DNA from: Mya arenaria | Lineage: Eukaryota; Mollusca; Bivalvia; Myida; Myidae | Reading direction: 5' to 3' | DNA length: 64,000 bases | Assembly (NCBI RefSeq): GCF_026914265.1 | Contig: NC_069130.1 | Location: forward strand, 13,009,700 to 13,073,699 | Shown here: positions 23,650 through 33,940 of the stretch, in pieces | Numbering within the stretch: position 1 is the first letter of the stretch | Layout: each line of letters opens with the position of its first letter | The notes under the pieces: model-generated | Seen by the model: the letters and a program-made list of their open reading frames with translations, nothing else | What the model was told of the DNA's origin: nothing | Databases searched by the model: none | Program-made: the position numbers and the translations under genes

Positions 23650-24510
23650 TTATGCTTCATCTATGAACTCCTGACTTCACTTGCATTTTGGCAGAATATT
23701 TTGCTTATTTATTAAAACAGTAGTATTAAAATGCCACACGAGCGCTCGAGTACAACGGGGTCAGTGGTCCAGAAATGTAATATAATTCATGTTCATGTTA
23801 TTTATGGAGGTTGTTGAGGTGTGGGTAACACTATCATACCTCCACCCACCCCGTTCTAAAAAATGGCTGAGGACCAATACCACCCCCACCCACCCAGGAC
23901 CCCAGCCCTAAACACTATAATTACGTTCAAAACAGCTAAACTTGTGTTGCGTTCCAACTATTCGACTATCACGTACAGACCTAGTTTTCTTGATCGCACC
24001 AAGATATAGGGTCTATGAGTTCAACTGACAAATAGGGTTAGGAGCTTATTCGTATAGTAAGCCCTTTCAGAACCCATACGGTAATGACCTATTTTAAAGC
24101 AGGAACAGAACAGAACATAAAATTGTTTCACTTCAAACATTCAACAATGTACATACATACAATTAAATAGATCAAAATTACCCTTGGTGATTTTAAAAGC
24201 AGGAAATCATCATAAACCGTTTAGTTGGTACGTCTTCGCAATATATCGATTTCTACAGGGGACAAGCCCACTGACCACCAACAGTCAATGGTTTCCGATT
24301 GTTGAGGGTGTAACGTCCGTTTCCGTTTTTTTTAACCGACCTTCATTTTCTTCCTTAATTCTGTGAAACAAATTCATTATTAACGATTTTGAGTCCGCGT
24401 ATTTTAAGTAGTTGCGTTTTGTGCACCGTCCTTCATTTTCATTCTGTGTTCTGTGTGACAAATACTATTCTACGATTTTAAGTCTGTGAATCAGTTATGT
24501 GTACAGCATA
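23650..24510. other. Intergenic region after copy C
   Basis: No supported gene. It holds a C-rich tract (about 23,850-23,905) and AT-rich sequence that leads into the 51-bp minisatellite. Confidence 0.5.
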
Positions 24511-24518
24511 CAACCCTT

Positions 24519-24876
24519 TTGAGTCCCGAAAACTTTTGAAGAGGCCCACGAATACCGCGTACCACCATTTAGAGTCCCGAAAACTCTTGAAAAGGTCCAC
24601 AAATACGGCGTACCACCATTTAGAGTCCCGAAATCTCTTGAAAAGGTCCACAAATACGGCGTACCACCATTTTGAGTCCCGAAAACTCTTGATAAAGGCC
24701 CACGAATATGGCATACCACCATTTTGAGTCCCGAAAACTCTTGAAAAAGGCCCACGAATACGGCATACCACCATTTTGAGTCCCGAAAACTCTTGAAAAG
24801 GTCCACGAATACGGCGTACCACCATTTTGAGTCCCGAAAACTCTTGATAAAGGTCCACAAATACCGCTTACTGCCG
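24519..24876. repeat. 51/52-bp minisatellite (7 copies)
   Basis: Units contain GAGTCCCGAAAACTCTTGA and CCACGAATACGGCGTACCA. The phrase GAGTCCCG recurs at about 24,521, 24,572, 24,623, 24,674, 24,726, 24,778 and 24,829. Open frames of over 120 codons on the minus strand arise because 51 is a multiple of three; they are not genes. Confidence 0.92.
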
Positions 24877-25078
24877 CTAACTATCCAAGGTTTCTAACTC
24901 CAACGGACATTACGTATGCTTAAAACGAGTTGTCTCGTTATGATGTCTATTAAAGGTTATTACACTACCTGCATTTCACAACTGATAGGTAACTATTTAA
25001 ATCGATAGTAATATTAATAGTAAAATACATGGACATGCATTTGGCAATTTAAATCGATTGTGAAATGGTTCCAATCAC

Positions 25079-25116
25079 TATATAAACGTCCATTATACGG
25101 AGCGTTTATTTCGTAG
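25079..25116 (+). promoter_or_regulatory. Possible promoter and 5' UTR exon of bZIP copy D
   Basis: TATATAAA at 25079-25086 lies next to AATCGATTGTGAAATGG, which resembles the conserved 5' leader of copies A-C. A possible donor is TAG|GTAAAA at 25116/25117. If right, the first intron of D is about 3.5 kb, enlarged by MITEs at 25,331 and 27,835. A nearer promoter is an alternative. Confidence 0.35.
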
Positions 25117-25330
25117 GTAAAACGTTGTCTGTGAAAGACTTAAAATAATACATGCGCTTGGTGTTTAAATAATAGTTAGAATATATTGTGCAATATCTTA
25201 TGATGATCTTATGAAATGTTGAGCTAGCGAAGCGAGCGCGCCTTTCTTGTATTATATTCCAACTGACTTATATTAAAACGTGTGTTCAGCAGGCGGGAAC
25301 CAAATTATGACGTGCGTGTCTGTTAATTAA

Positions 25331-25713
25331 AGCAGCACTCTCACAGATTAACAGTTTTGACTTTTTTTTTAGATTTTTTCTCAGAATCAGCGGATTTTGG
25401 TATGAATGTCTTCAATGCAGTCATATAGTATAACCCACATTAGAACACTTCTCAATTGTTTGGAAAACTGCTGAAAACGTACTTTTCATAAAGCGTTAGT
25501 AATGCTTTAAGCCATAAGCCATAAAATATCATTTTTCGAACAATAATATGAAAAAACTGCAATCTAATCTTTTGTCAGCAATTTTGCATCACTGCTTTCC
25601 AGACATTAAAGCAAAAGCAAAACTATCTCATTCCAGGGCAAAAAATATTGTACAGGTTTTTCCAGATCAACCATAAGTTGTCAAAACGGTTGTATTGTGA
25701 TAGTACACGTGCA
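25331..25713. mobile_element. TTAA-flanked MITE, family 1, copy 2 (decayed)
   Basis: The left end AGCAGCACTCTCACAGATTA follows TTAA at 25327-25330 and matches the family 1 terminal repeat. The right end is degraded (a TTGTGATAGTACACG-like remnant). This is the oldest of the four copies here. Confidence 0.65.
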
Positions 25714-27834
25714 CATTTTACATGTCTTATCAATTTTGCGTGAAACTTATTGGGAGGCCGATAGACAATCATTCCCATTCATCAGAAGTAAGGCCACTCC
25801 TTTTTTATTTTTTGGTTTACAAGAATTTTTGGGAAAAATGTCCACCGGGCGGTCGGAAAAAAAAAAAAAAAAAAAAAAGGTTAAGTCACAAAACATACTC
25901 TTAAAGGGTAAAAATCAGAGAACAACATAAAAACATTGAAAATTTATATCATTTACATGACATTTTAAATTTTTAAACTGCTATTAATGCATGTTTTAAT
26001 ACACTCAAAGTTTCAAATTTCTAATTAAACATACAGTTTAAATCTTACATACTGTGCATATAAAACATCAATGAAATTGACTATAAAACATGTTTACATG
26101 TATAAACTACACTTTTTATCAAAGATACATTGAATATCACTCAGCAAGACATTTGTTAAGCTTCAAGGGTATGCTAAAGCAAAAGTGAATGCAGAACACT
26201 AAACTGAACAATATTAAATAGAAAAAAAAGAGAAGGCAATTTTACGCATTAAAATACAAAAAATTGCACTGTATTAAAACAATACACAATATTTTCTAAA
26301 CATTGTTTCAGTTATTTCAATATTGGAAAATGCCAATAAAGTGAAATAATTACCAATTTTGTAAATAAGGAAGTAACATTTTATGAAGACATTTGAGCTT
26401 TAACATTGTGAAAGCAATTCCTGAAAAACTAAAAACCAAACTAGACCTAGATTTGAGTTTTAATAACCTTTACCATGGTGGGTCCTAGTTGTGTGTAACC
26501 CGATCCATGCTAAGTTCGGATATTTTCGGACCGGGATATTTACCATGGGATGTTCACCAAATCCATTTCAAATTCAAATCTTGCATCAAATTACCACATC
26601 AGTACATAAAAATCACATAACAAAATAATAAATCTAGCATGTGACTTAACTTTATGTACCAATGATAGTTTCAGAGAAATCCATAATTATGTATCGGATA
26701 TTTTCATCTTCTCCCAACTCCGCCATTTTGTGTATACACGAGTTCACAGGGCATCTATACTTCATGCTTGTTTATTTTTCATTTTAAAGAGTATTCCTTG
26801 GTTACAACAAGAAATCTCATTTATAGTGAAATATCAAGTTCATTACAAATTGAAATGGACTTATTCAAAATAGTTTTCCGTGTAGTTTTATCTAAATGTT
26901 TTGCACACAACTCATGGCATTAGTATTAAAATGTCATCGAGACATGTGTTCAACTCTTTCATTGTTTTTACTCTACTATTAACCCAAACATGAATAAACA
27001 TGTAATCTACAATAAACACAAGCTTTACATGACTCAATAACAAGTATTTCCAAACCATTTTGTGATTTCAAATCCATAAACACCATCGACCGAACTTGTG
27101 AAATTAGGTCACCGGTATCAACTTAGAAATTTTACTTTCGATTTCACCACTCACACTTAGTGCACTGTTATTTGATATTTAACCATAAAATGTTATAAAA
27201 TGTTTTTCTCACACATAATTTACAAATATTTGTGTCTACTAATTCGATGGCAGCCGCTGACAATTTTATTTTTTATCTATTAACAACAATATTTTCATGA
27301 CCTAAATTGGCGGGGAATAACAACAATCACGTGACAGTTATTGTTTGTGTCGGCTGTTCAATTTGCCAATTTGTTTATTGCTATTGTTATTTTAACAACT
27401 CCTGCATATTTTAATTAATTATTCATACAAAGAATGACTGCTATCGTCAATTCCGCCATTGCCATCGGCGCTGCCATAACAGTTGACTGGCTCACATGCT
27501 ATCACTATAAATTGGCAAATACGGCCACGGAACAACAAACCAGTCCAGATCTACTGCATTCGTACTCTTATCTGTGCGTTTTTCTTTCCTTTCGCACCAA
27601 AATCAATACGGTCGGGAAAATAATTTTGAAAAAATAGTGAAATTCATTTTATTTATTTTTTGTACTTTTCGGAAAATTAGACCCGCCGGTTTTGTAAACC
27701 AATTTATATAAAAGTAGTGGCCTAAGACAATGAAAAATCTATGATGTATGCATAGCATCATCGCTCTCGTGTACGATAATGATAGGCAATATCATTGGCT
27801 AAAAAATAATGTTATAATCTAAGTGTAACATTAA
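25714..27834. other. Long AT-rich non-coding stretch
   Basis: About 2.1 kb with no gene I can support, apart from a poly-A run near 25,857-25,878. Short open frames (for example around 27,434-27,637) have no recognisable domain. Confidence 0.55.
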
Positions 27835-28201
27835 AGATGCACTCTTACTCCGAAAATAGACATACCACATTTAATAATATAGCTTTAATATTCTAAAAGG
27901 ATGAATAAATGTCGAAAACAATTGATCTTATGAAGGATACCTAGTTTAATTTGAAGGAAATGAGCATCAAACGCGGTATTTCTTCCTTATAAGACTATAG
28001 TAGACCACAGTATATCTTTTAGCATTCACCAATCATTTAATATTTTTGCACTTTCTGCTGTTAAATACACGCTTACAGTCTTGTTATCAGTAATAAACAT
28101 TTTTCATAAATGCATTATTTAGTAAGTAGTTAAAGATTTATCAGTCAAAATTGGTATTTGTTATACATGTGTATGTATTGATTTTAAATAGGAGTGTCAC
28201 T
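27835..28201. mobile_element. TTAA-flanked MITE, family 2, copy 1
   Basis: Left end AGATGCACTCTTACTCC follows TTAA at 27831-27834. The right end GGAGTGTCACT precedes TTAA at 28202-28205. The ends are imperfect inverted repeats. Two further copies lie at 38,453-38,793 and 51,187-51,905. Confidence 0.8.
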
Positions 28202-28424
28202 TTAAATTACCTGTAATACATGTACTAATAAAAGTACTAGCTATAAAGATAACTTATACTATGAGTTCGCTGGGAATCCCACCACTTTCGCGGTTTACGT
28301 CGTGTATAAAAGGCATCCATCCTGACGTTAAAATTAACAGTTCAAATCGTTCAATGCCGATAGAGGGAACATTTTGATAATAAAAAAATAAATAAGAAAA
28401 TGAATACATAAATAATAATGGTAA

Positions 28425-28425
28425 C

Positions 28426-28457
<32 letters not shown>

Positions 28458-28535
28458 AAAATAATAATAATAATAATAATAATCATAGTAATAACATATA
28501 ATGACATATAATAATAATAATAACAATAATAATTT
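28425..28535. repeat. (AAT)n microsatellite, interrupted
   Basis: An imperfect AAT/ATA run just upstream of copy D exon 1. Minus-strand open frames rich in Tyr across it are artefacts of the repeat. Confidence 0.9.
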
Positions 28536-28683
28536 TCAATGAATGCGAAACAAAGATACGCTTTAATTTTTAAAAAAATCAGTCTGATATTCTTTTTTCG
28601 AAAATACGCAAATTTTAGATATCGCATTAGGTCAGCAAGAACATTTCTCATGTTTAAATTTACAGCCTAGATCCAGCTGAAAG

Positions 28684-30955
28684 ATGCTGTATAAGCATCA
28701 GAAATCCAGAATAGACTGTTACACTACCATGGAGGAAGATAAACCCGCGCAAGTTGTTCCATCAGTGGTACCCACCGTTGTGAGCGGATTATTTGTTAAT
28801 TCGGAGTCAGATGAAAACACTGACTATTCAACGTCAGATAATGTTGGACAATGCAGCACAATAAATACAAGTGACATTAGATCTGATGCAAGTTCTGTGA
28901 ACAGTGTCGGGAAATACTCACATTTAAACTCAAATGGTGCATGCGGATATACAAATACAAGTCATACCTCTGACGTCATTGTGTCAGATTCCGGCAGTGA
29001 TGACGTCGATGACGTCACACGACGTGAGCTTTTAGAAAACGGGTTGACGCCATTTATAAAAGAGGAATTGAAATATTCCATTCAGACAAAACGGTTAAAA
29101 GAGGGAAAGCAGGAATTGAAAGTGGAATTTAGCCCTCCACCGGAAGATGTGGTATGTACGAGTATTTCAATAAACTTTACCACCACCATAAATTCATTAA
29201 TTTCGATTTAAATATTGTTTCAGTATCTACTTTTCCCTGAGGGATTTGCAAAATATTAAGAAACAACTCGACGTACAATTATTCAAACTTGTACATTCAC
29301 ATCGAAAATCCGTATTTCCCGTGTTTTTTATTTAAATATATGAATACCGTATATTAGTCGTTTCCGGTTCGGTATTTTTCAATCATTTGACGAGGGTTCT
29401 AGGAAACGAGGAGAATCATTAATAGATGTGAAAACGAATTATAAGTGTAATTAGAACTCGACCTACATTTTCAGCCAATGAAATTGCAAATAGGCAAATC
29501 ATTAAGTAATTGGTTTGATTATTTACTATTACTAAGATCCATCTATTTGTTTAAAATATGCATTCAACTAAAATGTGTTCCTTGGAATTAACAAGCTAAA
29601 TTTAAACACTTTGAACTTTCATAGAGGAAGCGGTAATTCGACGTAAACTTTGTATCTAAAATACGTTACTTTCCTACCTAATAAAATTGCCTTCTCTTTA
29701 ACTAACCCGGACGTTGTTACAGCTTACACCGGAAGAGGAAGAGCGTGTGGAAAAACGGCGCGTGCAGAACAGAATGGCCGCGCGCCGCTTCCGGGACAAA
29801 CAGAAAGACAGAGCCCACACTTTGCAGAAGGTAAATTTGAAAAGCATTAAATTTATTCTTTTTAGATTAAACATATATGTGGTAAAGCTTTTAAAAATAG
29901 TGCTTTTATAAAAGAATGTTAATTTTGTTTCGCATCACTTTTGCTTTGAAAGTAGCGTCATTAATGCACAAGTCAATTGTAACCACTCCCCCCCCCCCCA
30001 CACAGGTTCGGGGGTATACAGGGGATAGCCGGGGAAATGGGCCGTGTTTTTACCTTTCAGGTGGCCCCGCAGTGCACAAAATATAGCGGGGAGTGGGCCT
30101 AACCTAAGGTCCCTATGGTGAGGGGGCATTTGGCGGGGAATTTATCAACAGTTTATATCCGCAGGGCGGAGATTTTAGGCGGGGTTGGCTGGACCGAAAG
30201 TCAAAGTCCCCGCTATTACCCGGATCGGGGGGGGGGGGGGGCGTTGTTACAATTGACTGGTGCATAACCTCAAGGAAAACGCTACTTAAACTTATGACCG
30301 CAGGTCTTTTGTGTGTATTTTTATGCGGAAGAAAAGACAAAAGCAATTTAAGTAGCAACATAATTCAAGCAGAAAAGTATCTTAACCATTTTTTCAAAGA
30401 ACCATTTGCCTATTTGATTTTAATGGAATGCAATTAGAATAAAACCACAGTAAGTAGGAGAGGTGTTTGTACGAGTTGTAAAACAAATCACGTTTAAGAG
30501 AAATATCTATACATGGAAAACCAAATCAATCCTTAATATCAATTTAAATAGTTCTCTAAATCGAAGGAGTGGCGTGCATATTTAGATATCATAGTGAGCT
30601 TAGCATGACATGCATGTGTTTATGATAGTAACTTAATAATAACATTACATTCTCTTTGAATTAGATTCGTATCGAATGTCAGTTTTTGTACCTCTCATTT
30701 TGTACTTTAAAATCACGGCACGATCTATTGATAAGAAAACAATTATATATATATATATATATATAAATCCGTTTACAAAAAGTTCATATTATTTAGGAGT
30801 GTCATCGACTACAAAGCATTCAGACGGAGTTGAGGTACGAACTGGCGCAGGTACGAAAGGAAAGGGACGAATTCCGCCAGGCGCTTGAACAACACATGGC
30901 CGCTTGCCCGCTACAGTTTCCCGCGCGTTTCCATGCGTCAACTTCGAACTCTTGA
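28684..30955 (+). CDS. ATF3/JDP2-like bZIP transcription factor, copy D
   Basis: Intact paralogue. Exons: 28684-29151, 29723-29830 and 30797-30955 (244 codons, phase 0 introns). The start ATG follows a CAG acceptor at about 28,676. The N-terminus is the most diverged (MLYKHQKSRIDCYTTMEED), but VVPSVVPTVVSGLF, LTPFIKEEL and the basic region NRMAARRFR are unchanged. Zipper heptad residues are Leu, Leu, Leu, Val, Phe. The acidic segment is encoded by DNA that holds two perfect TGACGTCA palindromes (28,971-28,978 and 29,010-29,017). Intron 2 carries a MITE with C- and G-runs. Copies C and D share a Glu (RVEKRR) where A and B have Val (RVVKRR), which fits an older C/D and a younger A/B pair. Confidence 0.87.
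29963..30266. mobile_element. MITE with poly-C/poly-G inner ends in copy D intron 2
   Basis: Terminal inverted repeats ATGCACAAGTCAATTGTAAC and, on the other side, its near-complement starting GTTACAATTGACTGGTGCAT. Inside these lie a C-run (about 29,987-29,999) and a G-run (about 30,227-30,241). Copies A and B lack it at the aligned place (GTAGCGTTATTGACC in A, GTAGCGTATTGACC in B). Confidence 0.82.
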
Positions 30956-31663
30956 CAACATGTGAACACTGTCAACTATTTTTAGAAACAGACGTGATGT
31001 CAACATTTTACCTCACAGGAGCTGATATTAGACAGGAACACGTCTTTATGACTTTCCCTGAAATTGCATTCAGGCATATCTAAACAAATTCGGTTTCCGG
31101 CGTTTTTATTGCTAGTCCAATATTTTTGTGATCGTTATTTTATCACATTTTGTAATACACATAAATTATCTGAGGACTGACGCGTTTACATGTAGACCCG
31201 TGACAATTTAGCGACGGGTGTTAGTGTAAAAAGGATCACCAGACAGATCTTTATCAATAAAATAATAAAAAAAATATTGATTCCCGATATACCGAACCTT
31301 TATTTCTTGGCAACATTGGAAACCAAACAAGATTTTTTGGCCTCATCAAAAGATTACAAGACTTCTAAAAACGTGACATTTCGAGAGGAATTTCGTCATA
31401 AAAAGTAGGGTCATAAACTGGAACGTATAGTCATTGTTTACTCATCACGACATGCCTAGCTTTTAAATGATCATATGAACAACTCAGGTTGTCATCGACA
31501 TTTGAAGACAATTGTTTGGCATTTAAGTCAAATGACAAACTGTTATCAAAGAAGTAAACTTGTTTTCGACCTTTGAGATCTATATTCTCCATATCGTTTG
31601 TCAGTATTAAAAATTAAATAAAATTGACACTGTTACAACTTTGTAAACACTCAAATATACATG

Positions 31664-31706
31664 CACCCTTATTTATTGTTTTATTGTTACATTTAAAAAA
31701 AATAAA
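31664..31706 (+). promoter_or_regulatory. AU-rich element and polyA signal of copy D
   Basis: CTTATTTATTGTTTTATTG is followed by AATAAA at 31701-31706, about 750 nt after the stop. Confidence 0.45.
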
Positions 31707-31739
31707 ATGACTATAGTGTTGTTTTTGATATAAGATAAA

Positions 31740-32235
31740 CACTTATTATATATATACTCCCAAGCTCGCAATGATTAACACGATATAATATCGCTCATAA
31801 ATTTATGAAACCAGCTTATCAAATGCTTCCAGGAGCGTAGCCAGGTTCTACTGAATGTTACGCGTGAATAGGTTCGACGCCAAGCTATCTAGCACAGAGA
31901 AGCAATGCTTACTTTAGCTGATCTTCCTTTTATTTTTCAAATTGATGTTACGCACATGCGTAATGCTGACTACGCCCCATGGCTACAGTTTAAAAGCAGC
32001 ATATTAACATCAGTATCCAACTGTAGAAAATTCTCAATAGTTATGGCTAAAATAATGTTTTTCTCCAATTCAATAAAAATTAGCTAATTTGTGCTTTTTC
32101 TGATAATGTCAACTTGTCAAGACAAAATAGTTAACAACATTGTTAACTTAATCAAAGATCTGAACAACCAGGCGAATATGTTACTTGGAATCATGAAGAA
32201 CAAGCGTTTTAAGAAATTCTGATAAACCAAGAAAA

Positions 32236-32267
<32 letters not shown>

Positions 32268-33940
32268 GGGTTAAAGAGGGGGGTGATTTAAAAATCTCAT
32301 TTTTCACTAAATTGCAGATTGAAAATTGTAAGAATGAAGCGATTCAAGTGTCTTCTCCCAAAACATTACGGATTTTGTATATATTTCAACATCCAGAAAA
32401 CCCCCAGACACTAGAGTATGCAATGTCTAATACCATGTATTAAACAAGAATAAAGCCAAGTTATTCTTGAAATGAGTCATATCAAAACAAAAACACATAT
32501 ATATAAACTGTTTTGTAATTTACAAAATTAAAATCAATGTACAAGCACAATGGAGTGACACATGATTATGAAATGTCCATTTTAGATACATGGCAATTTT
32601 ATAACTACATGTATGTACATTTCAAAGAGGTGCTAAAAACCTTTGTAAAATATGCAGGGCAACAACCAAACTTGGGTCTTAAAGTAGATATGATGTCAGT
32701 TAAAAATGTGAATGACTTGGCAGCTGAAGGGCTGAAACTGTTTTGGCTATGGGTTTGGGGATCCTTGGGCCCCCAATTGGGGTCAAAGTGGGTAAAGCAC
32801 CCTACTGCAGAAGCAAAACTGGCTTTTTAAAAACCTTTTTAGGGCTCTCCTGATTTCAAATATAAAGCTCACCTGAGTGTCAAAAGGAATAACAATTTAA
32901 GTTACAACCAAAAGCAATCTTAACTTTTTTAAATCATTAAAAAAAGTTTTTTTTTCGTTTGTTCCTGGAGCCATATCATTCACGGAAATCTGCGAATCCA
33001 CGGAAAAATCATATCCCTGTCAGACCTCTTAGTTTTGCTGTGATAGCAACCAGAATGTTGGCACCCATGCGCTGACATGGTTAAAAGGTTATAATATATA
33101 TTCAACGTTATTTACCGTTCTTTGATATCTGAATTACATATTTGAAAATAAGATTAAAGACAGACAATTTTAGAATTTAATGACAAGACCCATTTCTGAT
33201 TGTTACCGTTTCATATAACTTAAAGCATGATCATTAAAAACAATATCTAGTATTCAGAGCATGTTCTACAGTTCAACAGGATCATAGTTTAATTTAATAC
33301 TTTATAGTTTAACAGGAACAGAAGAAATTAACAATATCATAAGAAGATGAATTTAATAAGCTTTTGGATTCTGATCAAATTCTTTAAGTAGTAGTGAAAG
33401 CAAATTGATTATACCTTCTTCTTTATACATTGTCACTTGGGACCTCTTCATGTTTACCTCTAAATATTAATGTGTTACAAGTTGATGTTTTTATTTCCTC
33501 AATGACAGAGCAATCACGATATGTCATTATAAAGTTTTGAACTTTTGACACATGTTCATGTATGTAAACAAACACTAAATCTTGTTCCTTGTTAACACAT
33601 AACAATGGTAAACATGTTTATCTTTATACACAATGCGTTTTAAAATCATTTTCTGAAATTAAGAACCATACCAGTCAATGAACTTCGCTACAATTTTCAG
33701 TAAGGAAAATCTAAGACCCATACATTGTGAAATCTGTTAAGCACTTTGAACTTTTGCACCAGCTAAATTTAAAAATTATGTCATCATTAAAACACTTTTT
33801 AACAACTGAATTTTCAGCACAATATCTGATCATTCTAAAAATAGTCCTGATGCAATATAACCTTGACCTCGTCTGTTCACAGTCTATGATCATATTATAG
33901 TTAATTTCTTAAGACCAGTCTAGAGATCATGTATTCTATT
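31740..33940. other. Intergenic region between bZIP copy D and the helicase 3' end
   Basis: No supported gene. It contains a possible short inverted-repeat element (about 31,833-31,981, ends GGAGCGTAGCCAGG and TGACTACGCCCC) and a (GT)n(G)n run at about 32,237-32,270. The helicase 3' UTR must occupy the right end; TTTATT on the plus strand near 33,490 is a candidate polyA signal for it. Confidence 0.5.

Noticed and set aside
24478-24860. Two overlapping frames of over 120 codons with repeated SRDSKWWYAVFV-like phrases
   Set aside because: They are translations of the 51-bp minisatellite; the period is divisible by three and the frames overlap each other.
28254-28651. Tyr-rich minus-strand open frames
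   Set aside because: Translation of an interrupted AAT microsatellite; no domain and no gene context.
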